The translations under genes and the position numbers were made by a program. From positions 1 to 64,000 of the forward strand of contig NZ_CVTY01000006.1 in assembly GCF_001182045.1 (NCBI RefSeq): a stretch of DNA of 64,000 nucleotides. The letters run 5' to 3'. The stretch comes from Dakarella massiliensis. GTDB lineage: Bacteria > Pseudomonadota > Gammaproteobacteria > Burkholderiales > Burkholderiaceae_F. The notes beneath the pieces were generated by a model. The model ran no database searches. It was not told where the DNA came from and saw only the letters and a list, made by a program, of their open reading frames with translations. Shown here in pieces: positions 54,650 through 64,000 of this stretch; position 1 is the stretch's first letter; each line of letters starts with the position of its first letter.

Positions 54650-55585
54650 ATGATTACCAAATCCACGCTCGCAGACACTGGCTTTGAGAACCTCTCCCGG
54701 TTCGCGGCCATTTTTGTGTTTCTGCTCCTCGCGGCGATCCTCGTGTCCCTCGGGTACGAGAGCCGCGACACCATAAATCAATATAGACTCTCCTTCCTCA
54801 CCTCGTCTGAATGGGACCCGGTGCAGGATATTTACGGAGCCCTTTCGCCGATTCTCGGTACTCTCATCACCTCAGCCATCGCTCTTCTCATCGCGGTTCC
54901 GGTTTCTTTCGGTATCGCGGTTTACCTCACTGAACTCGCTCCGGTCTGGATCCGCAAGCCCTGCAGCATCGCGATCGAGCTTCTCGCCGCGGTTCCTTCC
55001 ATCATCTACGGTATGTGGGGTCTCTTCGTCTTCGCGCCGCTCTTCCAGACGTACGTGGAACCGTGGCTGATCGAAGGCCTGGGTTCTCTCCCCGTGATCG
55101 GGAAGTTCTTCTCCGGCGCTCCGTTCGGTATCGGTCTTTTCACGGCCGGCCTCGTCCTCTCCATCATGGTGATTCCGTATATCGCCTCCATCATGAAGGA
55201 AGTGTTTGACATGGTGCCCCCGCTCCTCAAGGAATCCTCCTACGGTATCGGCTGCACCACCTGGGAAACGATCTGGCACGTGGTTCTCCCCTACACCCGC
55301 GCGGGTGTCATGGGCGGCATCATGCTGGGTCTCGGCCGCGCGCTCGGTGAAACGATGGCCGTAACGTTCGTTATCGGTAACTCGTTCGCGCTCCCCACTT
55401 CGATCTTCGACCCCTCGAACTCGATCGCTTCCGCGCTCGCTAACGGCTTCAACGAAGCGGCTGGCCTGCAGAAGTCCGCTCTGATTGAACTTGGTCTCAT
55501 CCTCTTCCTCATTACGACGGCAGTTCTCGCAGCTTCCCGTCTGCTTCTCTTCCGCCTTTCCCGCAAGGAGGGCCGCGCATCATGA
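54650..55585 (+). CDS. pstC: Phosphate ABC transporter permease PstC
   Basis: A 311-residue inner-membrane permease with about six hydrophobic segments. It has the PstC features of a long periplasmic loop after helix 1 ([20 protein letters not shown]), [18 protein letters not shown], and the ATPase-contact EAA-type loop [19 protein letters not shown] followed by [18 protein letters not shown]. It forms the membrane channel with PstA. The gene overlaps pstA by four bases (ATGA), which shows translational coupling. Confidence 0.93.
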   Translation: MITKSTLADTGFENLSRFAAIFVFLLLAAILVSLGYESRDTINQYRLSFLTSSEWDPVQDIYGALSPILGTLITSAIALLIAVPVSFGIAVYLTELAPVWIRKPCSIAIELLAAVPSIIYGMWGLFVFAPLFQTYVEPWLIEGLGSLPVIGKFFSGAPFGIGLFTAGLVLSIMVIPYIASIMKEVFDMVPPLLKESSYGIGCTTWETIWHVVLPYTRAGVMGGIMLGLGRALGETMAVTFVIGNSFALPTSIFDPSNSIASALANGFNEAAGLQKSALIELGLILFLITTAVLAASRLLLFRLSRKEGRAS

Positions 55586-56520
55586 CGCAATCTCACGCAA
55601 CTGACTATACGAGCGCCGCGAATTACGAGGCCTCGGTGAACCGTGACGAGGAGGCCCGTAAGCGGATCCTCGCGCGCGAAGCGACATTCCCGATTCGCTC
55701 CGCCACTGACCGCCTGATGAAGATTCTCGCGTTCGGTGCCATGGTGTTCGGTCTCTTCTGGCTCGTCTGGATCCTCGTGACCCTCGTCCAGAATGGTGTC
55801 GGCGCGATGTCGCTCACGCTCTTCACGGAAGAAACGCCTCCTCCGGGAGCCGCGGGCGGCCTGAAGAACGCGATTGTGGGTTCTGTCCTCATGGCGACCT
55901 TCGGTACGCTGATCGGCACCCCGATCGGTATTCTCGCCGGCATCTACCTCTCGGAATACGGGAAAGGCGGCTGGCTCGCTCCGGCAACCCGCTTCCTGAA
56001 TGACGTGCTGCTTTCCGCCCCTTCCATCGTCCTCGGCCTCGTAGTGTACGCCGTGGTGGTGGCCCCGGCCGGTCACTATTCCGGATGGGCCGGCGCGATC
56101 GCTCTCTCTCTCATCGTGATCCCGGTGGTGACCCGTACGACGGATAACCTCCTGCAGCTGGTTCCGAATAACCTCCGCGAAGCCGCGATCGCTCTTGGGT
56201 GCCCGAAGTCGAAGATGATTCTTTCTGTCATCTGCCGGGCGGCCAAAGCCGGCATCGTGACAGGCGTCCTCCTCGCGGTGGCCCGTATTTCCGGTGAAAC
56301 GGCTCCGCTCCTCTTCACCGCGCTTTCGAACCAGTTCATGAGCTGGAACATGAATGCCCCGATGGCAAACCTCCCGGTGGTGATCTACCAGTACGCCGCG
56401 TCCCCGTTTGACGACTGGAAGCAGCTCGCCTGGGCCGGTGCCGCGCTCATCACGTTCCTTGTTCTCGCAATCAACATTTCGGTCCGCCTTCTCTTCAGAA
56501 ACCAGACGAACCGCAAGTAA
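55582..56520 (+). CDS. pstA: Phosphate ABC transporter permease PstA
   Basis: A 312-residue inner-membrane permease. The N-terminal 45 residues are a cytoplasmic charged extension, then about six hydrophobic segments follow. PstA motifs include [35 protein letters not shown], and the coupling loop [21 protein letters not shown] with [15 protein letters not shown]. It pairs with PstC and contacts PstB. The start overlaps the pstC stop by four bases. Confidence 0.93.
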   Translation: MTQSHATDYTSAANYEASVNRDEEARKRILAREATFPIRSATDRLMKILAFGAMVFGLFWLVWILVTLVQNGVGAMSLTLFTEETPPPGAAGGLKNAIVGSVLMATFGTLIGTPIGILAGIYLSEYGKGGWLAPATRFLNDVLLSAPSIVLGLVVYAVVVAPAGHYSGWAGAIALSLIVIPVVTRTTDNLLQLVPNNLREAAIALGCPKSKMILSVICRAAKAGIVTGVLLAVARISGETAPLLFTALSNQFMSWNMNAPMANLPVVIYQYAASPFDDWKQLAWAGAALITFLVLAINISVRLLFRNQTNRK

Positions 56521-56541
56521 ACACATTTGGATATTGACATC

Positions 56542-57351
56542 ATGACGAATACTCAGACTATGGTTCCCCCCGCGATGCCGGGCGAAGTGGACGAGGAAGA
56601 AGTGAAGATTGCCGTGAATAACGTCAACTTCTGGTACGGCGGTTTCCACGCGATCCACGACGTATCGATGCCGATCATGGCAAACAAAGTGACGGCCTTC
56701 ATCGGACCGTCCGGCTGCGGCAAGTCGACGCTCCTTCGTATCTTCAACCTCATGTACCGCATGTACCCGGGTCAGCGGGCGGAAGGCGAAGTGATGCTCG
56801 ACGGTGAAAACCTCCTCACCACGAAGACGCCCCCGGCGCTTATCCGCGCCCGAGTCGGTATGGTGTTCCAGAAGCCGACCCCGTTCCCGATGAGCATCTA
56901 TGACAACATCGCGTTCGGCGTGAACCTCTTTGAGAAGCTCTCGAAGAAAGACATGGATGAGCGTATTGAATGGGCGCTCACGAAGGCGGCCCTCTGGAAC
57001 GAAGTGAAGGATAAGCTCGATCAGAGCGGCTACGGTCTCTCCGGCGGCCAGCAGCAGCGTCTCTGCATCGCCCGCGCGATCGCCGTGAAGCCTGAAGTGC
57101 TGCTGATGGATGAGCCCTGCTCCGCCCTTGACCCGATCTCCACGATGAAGATCGAGGAACTCGTGACGGAACTGAAGCGTGACTACACGGTCGCGATCGT
57201 GACTCACAACATGCAGCAGGCCATGCGCTGCTCGGACTACACCGCTTACATGTACCTCGGCCGCCTTGTTGAATACGGCGAGACGAATCAGGTCTTCAAT
57301 CATCCGCGCCAGAAGGAAACGGATGACTACGTGAGCGGCCGCTTCGGCTAG
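56542..57351 (+). CDS. pstB: Phosphate ABC transporter ATPase PstB
   Basis: A 269-residue ABC ATPase. Walker [19 protein letters not shown]-loop [19 protein letters not shown], signature [16 protein letters not shown], Walker [21 protein letters not shown] and the switch [18 protein letters not shown] are all intact and typical of PstB. It hydrolyses ATP to drive phosphate import. ATG 56542 is preferred to TTG 56527. It is the last gene of the operon. phoU does not follow, although it often does elsewhere. Confidence 0.95.
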   Translation: MTNTQTMVPPAMPGEVDEEEVKIAVNNVNFWYGGFHAIHDVSMPIMANKVTAFIGPSGCGKSTLLRIFNLMYRMYPGQRAEGEVMLDGENLLTTKTPPALIRARVGMVFQKPTPFPMSIYDNIAFGVNLFEKLSKKDMDERIEWALTKAALWNEVKDKLDQSGYGLSGGQQQRLCIARAIAVKPEVLLMDEPCSALDPISTMKIEELVTELKRDYTVAIVTHNMQQAMRCSDYTAYMYLGRLVEYGETNQVFNHPRQKETDDYVSGRFG

Positions 57352-57402
57352 TCAACCGGTTTCGGCTGAGAGGAGCCCTGCCGCAGGAGTGCGGCCCTGG
57401 AG

Positions 57403-57428
57403 CCCGGAAGGACGAGAGTCCTTCCGGG
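57403..57428 (+). terminator. Terminator hairpin of the pst operon
   Basis: Perfect 11-bp stem CCCGGAAGGAC/GTCCTTCCGGG with GAGA tetraloop, 52 bases after the pstB stop. The T-rich tail is weak (TTCCTCGTTT). Confidence 0.7.
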
Positions 57429-57603
57429 TTCCTCGTTTCGGGGACCGGTTAAACCCCCTTCTTTCCCCATTTTCCGGGCGTCCCGGTGCGTTTTTCCGTG
57501 TATCAAAAGTCACTCAGAAAACGAATAAAACCGATTCTTAAATAACGCTTAAACAATTGAAATTGCAACAATAAAAAAGCCTCGCATTATTTAAACCGAC
57601 GCC

Positions 57604-57609
57604 TATAAT
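57604..57609 (+). promoter_or_regulatory. -10 box upstream of the glutathione peroxidase gene
   Basis: Exact TATAAT in AT-rich sequence, about 107 bases before the ATG. The -35 region (CTCGCA at 57581-57586) is poor, so an activator may be needed. The 280 bases between the pst terminator and the gene hold no other feature seen. Confidence 0.5.
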
Positions 57610-57715
57610 CGATATTAACAGTGAACAGATACTCCTCGCAGAGCGCGGAGGAGCCGCACGGGAAACCCCTCTCTTCCCGCCTTCCCCGCGCTCCGTCTAT
57701 GAAAAGGAATTGAGC

Positions 57716-58258
57716 ATGAACGTCTATGACTTCAGCGGCAAGACCCCGAAGGGCGACAAGTCGCTCCGCGACTACGAAGGCAAAGTCCTTCTCATCGTGA
57801 ACACCGCGAGCAAGTGCGGCTTCACGCCGCAGTTCAAGGAACTCGAAGACCTCTACCTGAAGTACAAGGACCGGGGGCTTGAGGTGCTCGGCTTCCCCTG
57901 CAACCAGTTCGCGGAGCAGGATCCGGGGACAGACGCCGAAATTCACGAATTCTGCCAGCTGAATTACGGGGTGACGTTCCAGGTGTTCGGAAAGGGTGAC
58001 GTCCGGGGTGAAAACGCCCAGCCACTCTTTAAGTGGCTGACATCTCAGAAGGGCTTCAAGGGGTTTGATGAAAGTCACCCGATCGCGAAGATTCTCGAAG
58101 GCGTGCTGAAGGAAAAATTCCCCGAGTATCTCGAAGGGGACGGCCTCAAGTGGAACTTCACGAAGTTCCTGATCGACCGCGAGGGGAACGTCGTGGATCG
58201 GTTTGAGCCGACGACGGTGCCTTCCGCGATCGCGCCTGAAATTGAGAAGCTGCTCTGA
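57716..58258 (+). CDS. Glutathione peroxidase family protein (BtuE-like)
   Basis: A 180-residue thiol peroxidase of thioredoxin fold. Motifs are [13 protein letters not shown] with the peroxidatic cysteine (about residue 37), [17 protein letters not shown] and the late [18 protein letters not shown]. The catalytic Cys-Gln-Trp-Asn set is visible. It reduces hydroperoxides using thioredoxin or glutathione in the cytoplasm. The ATG at 57716 has AAGGA nine bases upstream. It is a single gene with its own promoter and terminator. Confidence 0.93.
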   Translation: MNVYDFSGKTPKGDKSLRDYEGKVLLIVNTASKCGFTPQFKELEDLYLKYKDRGLEVLGFPCNQFAEQDPGTDAEIHEFCQLNYGVTFQVFGKGDVRGENAQPLFKWLTSQKGFKGFDESHPIAKILEGVLKEKFPEYLEGDGLKWNFTKFLIDREGNVVDRFEPTTVPSAIAPEIEKLL

Positions 58259-58317
58259 AGCGTGGCTTGAAGTAAGAAAGATCTCTGTGGTGGGACCTTT
58301 CTCTTAACCGGGAAAGG

Positions 58318-58354
58318 ACGGGGAGCCGGACTAATCAACCGACTCCCCTTTTTT
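58318..58354 (+). terminator. Rho-independent terminator of the glutathione peroxidase gene
   Basis: Stem GGGGAG-CCGG pairs imperfectly with CCG-ACTCCCC and is followed by TTTTTT, about 60 bases after the stop codon. Confidence 0.75.
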
Positions 58355-58414
58355 GCGCCCTGAAGTCTGAGACACTGGGCTCCGGGACTCAGCCCGGAAC
58401 CCTTTTCTCCTCTC

Positions 58415-61400
58415 TCAGAAGAGGATCTTCGCGCCGACAAACGCCCCGGCGTTCCAGTAGCTGTGGGATCCGGCCTGATAAAGCGCCGCGCCCCAGAGGT
58501 TCACGTTCTTCGAGACCTTCCCCTCGATCCCGAACTTCACTTCGCCGAAGTTCCGTGTTCCCTCAATCCTATCCTTCACGCCGTCATAGACCACACCGAA
58601 GTTCTTCGTGTCGTGGTACCAGTTAAGCGTCAGGTACGGCTTGATCGCTCTGCCCGTCTTCGGGTTCGTGAAGAGGTGGTACGCGGTCGCGCCGATACGG
58701 GGCCTGACGTTCCCGGCCCCGGTCCCCTGAACCGTGAAGTTCTCGGCGTCGACATGTTCATCGGCGCGGACTCCCATGCGGATCACCTGAGCCTGGAGCT
58801 GGAGCCGCGTCGCGTTTTGGGTTCCGCTCGCGCTCACCCAATCCTTCAGCCCAAACGTGTAGCCCGCTTCAAGAGACCCGGTCCAGCCTTTCGAGTGATA
58901 CTCCTCTTCGGCTGCGCTGCTCGCGTGGACCTTATCCGTGAAGTGCTGGTAAATCATCCAGAGATCCGCGTACGGTCCGGTCGCTTCCGGATTGTCATTC
59001 ATGTAGATCGCGTAGAAACCGGCGGAATAGCCGGAGAGCTTTCCTTTCGATGTGAGCCCGATGTCGCTTGACCGTGTCTTCGTGCTCTGATGCGCGTAGC
59101 CCGCCATGAGACCGACGTGGAACCGGTGATCACCGGAACCGGGCCACGTGACGAGGTCACCGCCCACCTGCACGACACCGTACGTGCCGCGGTTCGTGAG
59201 CTGGCTATCCGTCATCGTCGTGTAGTTCTTGCCGCCCTGCATCCGGATCCAGACGTTACCGGACTTCTTCTGACTCTTCAAGGCGTCCGAGTACCGCGTC
59301 TCGCCCAGGCGGTCATAAAGCGACGTCGTAAAGAGCGTGTTCGACGCGAGCATATTCGCGGCGTAGCTTCCGAGCTCCGGCTTCACATAGTGAATAGTGG
59401 GATCTGTCGGATCTACTGCTGGAATGACATCCGGCTGCGCGGGATCGGGATCGTCATCGGTTTTCGGAAGAATGATCTTCGACGCGTCCGGATCCCTCTG
59501 ACTCGTGAGGTACCAGTCGCTTCCGATCTTCTTCAGCTCATAGATATAAGCGCCGGCGGTAAGCCGGTTCGATTCCGGTTTCGTGAAGACCGCGTCCGAA
59601 TTTCCGCCCACCTGGACCACCTTGATCCCTTCAATCGTCTGGCTGCCGTAGCCTGACACCTTCGTGAACACGAGGTTCGCGGTGCCGGACGTATTCCCGT
59701 TCACGACGATCTTGTCGTGCGGCGACGTATCACCCTGGAGCACGGTGCTCATGTTCACGGTGCCGCCGTCAGCGGAGTAATCCCCGTCCACCGTAAGCGT
59801 GGTGCCTGCGAAGCCAGTCGACGGAGCGGCCGGGAAGTTGATCGTACCGGAAGACTGCTTGAGACTCGTGACTTCGGAAGTTGCGGCGATATTCCACACC
59901 GCGGACGCGTCCGTGAATTCCAGATCCGTCGTGCCGCCTGAAAGCGTTGAGGTGCCGTTCCAGGTGCCGCCGAGCGACGTGGTCACCGCGGCGCTGTCAG
60001 CGGACGAAAGATTCCCATTCACCGTGGTGCCGGGGTAAAACATTTCCGTCACCTTGGTGCCGGTGCCGGTAGCCGTCACATCACCATTCAGGGTCGCGGT
60101 GTCCCCGAGGTAGACCGCCGCGGTCGCGCCGGCAGACGCGTCAACATTACCCGTGAGGACGGTTTCACCCGAGCCCATCAGATAGAGCACCGTTTTATCG
60201 TCTTTCGCGGTAAAGTCGCCGTCAACCTTCACCGTATCCGTCACCCAGAGCTCACCGAAAGCGCCGCCCGAGAGATTCATGTTGCCGGTAAAGGATCCTG
60301 TGCCGCTGCCATTAAAGTTCCAGGTCGACGGAATGCCGCCGCTTGACGTACCTGAGACGTTTACATCCCCTGACATCGAGGCAGCGCCTGAGAAGGTTCC
60401 GTAAATGTGACCGCCATCCGTCACGGTCGACGTGCCTTTATAAGCCGTGTTCTCATAAAGGGTCAGCGTGTTCAGGCTCCGGGTAAAATCGTCAGCGTCC
60501 GCTTCATGCCCAGGCGCAACCCCTTGAGCGGAGAGATCGCCGGTTATTGTCGAATTTCCTGAAAGCATCATACCGGCTGAGGCACCATTGGTGACCGTCA
60601 GATTCATAAGAGCCTTCGCGGTACCGGCCTCCTGAATGCTCATGCTGCTGTCATCCCCGTCAACCGTCGCTTCTGACGTTCCGCCGTTGAGCGACGTGTA
60701 AGCCGCGTCACTGTATAGCCCAATGTAGGTTGCGCTGGCGCCCGAGGTCTTTATCGTATCGGCCTTCAGGTAAGAACCCGCTCCGGTTTCATAAATTCCG
60801 ACACCGGACTGATTATCCGCGATGACATTCCCGTTCACTCTGACGCCAGTTGCTATCTCAGAGCTATTGATAGAAACCGAGCCGTTATCAGCCCAGATTG
60901 CGTAACCATTCGCCTGATTGAGAACCTCAATCGGGCTGTTTTGCGCCTGGATCGTGACACCGCCTTTACCGAGCGCCCCAATCGTGGGGTTTACGGCTGA
61001 GTTATTCAGTACCTGAACCCCGGAGCCATTCGCGTCAAGAGAGGTCAGGGCAACTGTGCCATTATCAGCGGCTACGGCTGCGCCCGGATTGTTCTGAACC
61101 TTCACGCTGCCGGCCTGAAGGGCAACAAACCCCTCCTGTGTAGCCATTACCGCGTACGGAGTATTTGCTCCCGTGCTTTCAACAACAACACTCCCGCCCG
61201 CACCGGTCTGACCGGAACCAAAAAGATCCACTTCACCGCCGGCCTTGGTATAAATGGCGATGTTTCCGGAAGAAATCGTGGTCTTTGAAGCCCCCCCGAT
61301 ACGAACCGTAACATTGGAACTCTCCGTTTCGATACCGTAGTCTGCTGCGGTTATCGAGGCTTCGCCGCCAGAAAGCGTGAGGAGAATACCGCGGTCAATG

Positions 61401-61933
61401 GTTGCGTAGTGTGACCCCGACGAGGCCTGAAGACCGATTCCGTCGGACACCACAGTCAGATCGCCGCCGATTGTGCCATCGATATTGTTGTTATCGGACG
61501 CCACGAACGCGCGGGTTCTCGCGGTAATAGACACATCGCCAGACACCGCAAGGTGCACGCCGCCGGTCGTCGGGTCTTGCCAGGCAGAAGTCCCCGCTGT
61601 AGTACCCGTGCTGATCGCGTCACCGTTCCGCCCGGTCTCACCCGTTTCTCCGGCTGTTGTCGTATTGGAAACCGTGAGTGACTTGAGAGTCAGCGTAATG
61701 CCGGACGACGGATCAACCCCATCTCCCGGTATCACCGGAGTCAAGCCGACGATTGTTTCGCCCGTATCGTCCGTGTACGTCACAGCCGCGTCCTGATCCG
61801 GCTGATCGATGGATGTTGTAATCCGATCGTAATTCACCGGATCCGCGGCCGCCGCGCCTGAAGCGGCGAGGAGCGCCGCGGCGACCGCCAGCGCCACCAC
61901 ATGTCGTTTCGCGCACAGTTTCTGCTCTGTCAT
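58415..61933 (-). CDS. Classical (type Va) autotransporter with beta-helical passenger
   Basis: A 1,172-residue surface protein from ATG 61933 (AGAGGG upstream). The signal is MTEQKLCAKRHVVALAVAAA ending AAAA near residue 29. The passenger (about 30-810) is Gly/Ser/Thr-rich beta-helix with repeated VxGDV/VNGN turns. The C-terminal 300 residues are an autotransporter barrel: DRLGETRYSDALKSQKKSG, VWIRMQGGKNYTTM, GSLEAGYTFGLKDW, and a last strand YWNAGAFVGAKILF ending in Phe, the usual BAM signal. The barrel exports the passenger through the outer membrane. The last 550 residues are almost identical to those of the gene immediately upstream. The passenger's target is unknown. Confidence 0.85.
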   Translation of the reverse strand: MTEQKLCAKRHVVALAVAAALLAASGAAAADPVNYDRITTSIDQPDQDAAVTYTDDTGETIVGLTPVIPGDGVDPSSGITLTLKSLTVSNTTTAGETGETGRNGDAISTGTTAGTSAWQDPTTGGVHLAVSGDVSITARTRAFVASDNNNIDGTIGGDLTVVSDGIGLQASSGSHYATIDRGILLTLSGGEASITAADYGIETESSNVTVRIGGASKTTISSGNIAIYTKAGGEVDLFGSGQTGAGGSVVVESTGANTPYAVMATQEGFVALQAGSVKVQNNPGAAVAADNGTVALTSLDANGSGVQVLNNSAVNPTIGALGKGGVTIQAQNSPIEVLNQANGYAIWADNGSVSINSSEIATGVRVNGNVIADNQSGVGIYETGAGSYLKADTIKTSGASATYIGLYSDAAYTSLNGGTSEATVDGDDSSMSIQEAGTAKALMNLTVTNGASAGMMLSGNSTITGDLSAQGVAPGHEADADDFTRSLNTLTLYENTAYKGTSTVTDGGHIYGTFSGAASMSGDVNVSGTSSGGIPSTWNFNGSGTGSFTGNMNLSGGAFGELWVTDTVKVDGDFTAKDDKTVLYLMGSGETVLTGNVDASAGATAAVYLGDTATLNGDVTATGTGTKVTEMFYPGTTVNGNLSSADSAAVTTSLGGTWNGTSTLSGGTTDLEFTDASAVWNIAATSEVTSLKQSSGTINFPAAPSTGFAGTTLTVDGDYSADGGTVNMSTVLQGDTSPHDKIVVNGNTSGTANLVFTKVSGYGSQTIEGIKVVQVGGNSDAVFTKPESNRLTAGAYIYELKKIGSDWYLTSQRDPDASKIILPKTDDDPDPAQPDVIPAVDPTDPTIHYVKPELGSYAANMLASNTLFTTSLYDRLGETRYSDALKSQKKSGNVWIRMQGGKNYTTMTDSQLTNRGTYGVVQVGGDLVTWPGSGDHRFHVGLMAGYAHQSTKTRSSDIGLTSKGKLSGYSAGFYAIYMNDNPEATGPYADLWMIYQHFTDKVHASSAAEEEYHSKGWTGSLEAGYTFGLKDWVSASGTQNATRLQLQAQVIRMGVRADEHVDAENFTVQGTGAGNVRPRIGATAYHLFTNPKTGRAIKPYLTLNWYHDTKNFGVVYDGVKDRIEGTRNFGEVKFGIEGKVSKNVNLWGAALYQAGSHSYWNAGAFVGAKILF

Positions 61934-62130
61934 GGTTTCCCTCTCATTATCAGAATCGGACCGAACGGAACCGGTCCCTTGCTTTTTGTCCCCGCTCAGT
62001 GCTGCGGCTGAACAGGCGGAATGAGTCATGGTCTTTCAGCTGAAGAACGCCGATCTGTAAACCGCGGCCAGGTGTGGGTCGGAAGACATTCCGGAATGAG
62101 CCGCTCTTTGGCTGGAAGACTGATAAACGT

Positions 62131-62172
62131 AAAAAGGAGGCATCAAACGAAATAACCAATGTGCCTCCTTTT
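62131..62172 (-). terminator. Terminator between the two tandem autotransporters
   Basis: Perfect 11-bp stem AAAAGGAGGCA/TGCCTCCTTTT with a 19-base loop and T-rich sequence on the minus strand after the upstream gene. A smaller hairpin GGGCGTC/GACGCCC lies at 62185-62208. Confidence 0.7.
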
Positions 62173-62224
62173 CTGAAGGGGTATGGGCGTCCGGGAATCC
62201 AGACGCCCTCACCCCTTGCCTAGG

Positions 62225-64000
62225 TCAGAAGAGCACCTTCGCCCCGATAAAGGCCCCGGCGTTCCAGTAGCTGTGAGAGCCAGCCTGGTAAAGCGCCGCA
62301 CCCCAGAGGTTCACGTTCTTAGAGACCTTCCCTTCAATCCCGAACTTCACTTCGCCGAAGTTCCGGGCGCCCTCGATGTGATCTTTCACACCGTCGTAAA
62401 CCACGCCGAAGTTCTTCGTGTCGTGGTACCAGTTGAGCGTCAGATAAGGCTTGATTGCGCGTCCCGTCTTCGGGTTCGTGAAAAGGTGATACGCGGTCGC
62501 GCCGATACGGGTGCGGACGTTTCCGGCCCCGGTTCCCTGAACCGTGAAGTTCTCGGCGTCGACATGTTCATCGGCTCGGCCCCCCATGCGGATCACCTGA
62601 GCCTGGAGCTGCAGGCGTGTGGCGTTCTGCGTGCCGCTCGCGCTCACCCAGTCCTTCAGCCCAAACGTGTACCCAGCTTCAAGAGACCCGGTCCAGCCTT
62701 TCGAGTGGTAGCTTTCTTCCGCGGCGTTGCTCGGATTCACCTTATCCGTGAAGTGCTGATAGAGCACCCAGAGATCGGCGTACGGACCCGTCGCTTCCGG
62801 TTTGTCATTCATGTAGGTCGCGTAGAACCCGGCTGAATAACCGGAGAGCTTGCCTTTCGATGTAGTCCCGATCTCACTCGAACGCGTCTTCGTGCTTTGA
62901 TGCGCGTAGCCGCCCATGAGACCGACGTGGAACCGGTGGTCACCGGAACCGGGCCACGTGACGAGGTCACCGCCCACCTGCACGATGCCGTAGGTACCGC
63001 GGTTCGTCAGCTGATCGTCGTACATATTGGTGTGGTTCTTCCCGCCCTGCATCCGGATCCAGACGTTCCCGGACTTTTTCTGGGATTTCAGAGCGTCTGA
63101 GTACCGCGTTTCGCCCAGGCGGTCGTAAAGCGACATTGTGAAGAGCGTGTTTGAACCATAGAGGTTCGCGGCGTAGCTTCCGAGCTCCGGCTTCACGATG
63201 TGCGTGTTCGGATCAGTGGGGTCGGTAGCCGGCAGAATATCCGGCAGCGGATCATCCCCGTTTGCCGAGTTATTGGACGGATCGTCAGACGGATTGTCCG
63301 CGGGATCGTCATTGGCATGCGGAAGAACAACCGCCGGCGCGTTCGGGTCTCGCTGGCTCGTGAGGTACCAGTCGTTGCCGACCTTCCTCAGGTCATAGAT
63401 ATAAGCGCCGGCCGTGAGGCGGTTCGAGTCCGGCTTCGTGAAGACCGCGTCAGACGTTCCCGCCACCTGGACCACCTTGATGCCTTCAATCGTCTTGCTG
63501 CCGTAGCCTGACACCTTCGTGAACACGAGGTTCGCGGTGCCGGACGTGTTCCCGTTCACGACGATCTTGTCGTGCGGCGAGGTGTCGCCCTGAAGCACCG
63601 TGCTCATGTTCACGGTGCCGCCGTCAGCCGAATAATCGCCGTCGATCGTGAGCGTTGTACCCGTGAAGCCCGTTGAGGGCGCTGCCGGGAAATTGATCGT
63701 CCCGGAAGACTGCTTGAGACTCGTGACTTCGGAATTCGCGGCGATATTCCACACCGCGGACGCGTCCGTGAATTCCAGATCCGTCGTGCCGCCTGAGATC
63801 GTCGATGTGCCGTTCCAGGTGCCGCCGAGCTGAGTCGTCACCGCGGCGCTGTCGGACGATGTGAGGCCCCCGTTCACCGTGGTGCCGGGATAAAACACTT
63901 CCGTCACTTTGGTGCCGGTGCCAGTGGCCGTCACATCACCATTCAGGGTCGCGGTGTCCCCGAGATAAATCATGGACTGAGCGCCGGCCGAAGTATCAAT
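62225..64000 (-). CDS. Second tandem autotransporter, C-terminal part, cut by window edge
   Basis: Reads in from the right edge with no start in the window. The visible 591 residues are the last beta-helix rungs, the linker and the full barrel. The ATG at 63973 is internal, since the frame is open to the edge (IDTSAGAQSMIYLGD, aligning with DASAGATAAVYLGD of the neighbour). The barrel ends YWNAGAFIGAKVLF. Compared with the downstream gene it differs mainly in a Pro/Asp/Asn-rich linker (NDDPADNPSDDPSNNSANGD) between passenger and barrel, which is longer here. Both are outer-membrane autotransporters in tandem. Confidence 0.85.
   Translation of the reverse strand: MDTSAGAQSMIYLGDTATLNGDVTATGTGTKVTEVFYPGTTVNGGLTSSDSAAVTTQLGGTWNGTSTISGGTTDLEFTDASAVWNIAANSEVTSLKQSSGTINFPAAPSTGFTGTTLTIDGDYSADGGTVNMSTVLQGDTSPHDKIVVNGNTSGTANLVFTKVSGYGSKTIEGIKVVQVAGTSDAVFTKPDSNRLTAGAYIYDLRKVGNDWYLTSQRDPNAPAVVLPHANDDPADNPSDDPSNNSANGDDPLPDILPATDPTDPNTHIVKPELGSYAANLYGSNTLFTMSLYDRLGETRYSDALKSQKKSGNVWIRMQGGKNHTNMYDDQLTNRGTYGIVQVGGDLVTWPGSGDHRFHVGLMGGYAHQSTKTRSSEIGTTSKGKLSGYSAGFYATYMNDKPEATGPYADLWVLYQHFTDKVNPSNAAEESYHSKGWTGSLEAGYTFGLKDWVSASGTQNATRLQLQAQVIRMGGRADEHVDAENFTVQGTGAGNVRTRIGATAYHLFTNPKTGRAIKPYLTLNWYHDTKNFGVVYDGVKDHIEGARNFGEVKFGIEGKVSKNVNLWGAALYQAGSHSYWNAGAFIGAKVLF

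Noticed and set aside
55291-57303. Long minus-strand open frame of 670 codons opposite pstC, pstA and pstB
   Set aside because: It lies wholly opposite well-identified pst genes, is His/Arg/Asp-rich in the manner of antisense frames in GC-rich DNA, and has no ribosome-binding site or recognisable domain.

Overview
The window looks like chromosomal DNA of a host-associated Gram-negative bacterium, most likely a betaproteobacterium and possibly Sutterellaceae. That placement is inference from overall gene character and the GC-rich core. The evidence for a Gram-negative is direct: trimeric and classical autotransporters with outer-membrane barrels, Pho boxes, and periplasmic binding proteins. 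No rRNA, tRNA or CRISPR array was seen.

Layout. 1-2100 (minus): molybdate uptake genes modA, modD and a modC cut by the window edge, with a ModE-like inverted repeat upstream. 2840-3919: an unknown secreted protein. 4030-6596 (minus): two paralogous MFS carriers, the second broken by an in-frame UGA. 7049-7924: an AllH-like (DUF2877) protein. 8153-23015 (minus): trimeric autotransporter adhesins, namely a fragment without membrane anchor and a giant adhesin of about 3,967 residues that is now split by a stop codon and a one-base slip. 23931-35160: housekeeping and stress genes (short UvrA paralogue, PPK2 kinase with an in-frame UGA, SMI1/KNR4-like protein, NlpC/P60 hydrolase, MATE pump, AlkZ-related protein, DUF333 protein, M20 amidohydrolase).

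35478-41052 is an AT-rich accessory island. It holds a RecD-like helicase and a TPR/OB-like partner five bases apart, then an AlpA-type regulator. All three are frame-disrupted. Beside the island are a full copy and a truncated copy of a small zinc-ribbon membrane protein. 41824-43311 encodes an FAD oxidoreductase. 43875-52321 is an arsenic region with three consecutive ArsA-type ATPases, ArsR and ArsB. Only the third ATPase keeps the metalloid-binding cysteines. 52513-53229 contains two apparent short transcripts without convincing ORFs. 53366-57351 is pstSCAB behind tandem Pho boxes. 57716-58258 is a glutathione peroxidase. 58415-64000 (minus) holds two tandem classical autotransporters with nearly identical C-terminal halves, the second cut by the window edge.

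A striking general feature is the number of broken frames in otherwise well-conserved genes. Six are one-base slips, most of them in or next to short homopolymers. Several others are single nonsense codons. Consensus errors, strain-level decay and phase variation are all possible and cannot be separated from this sequence alone.
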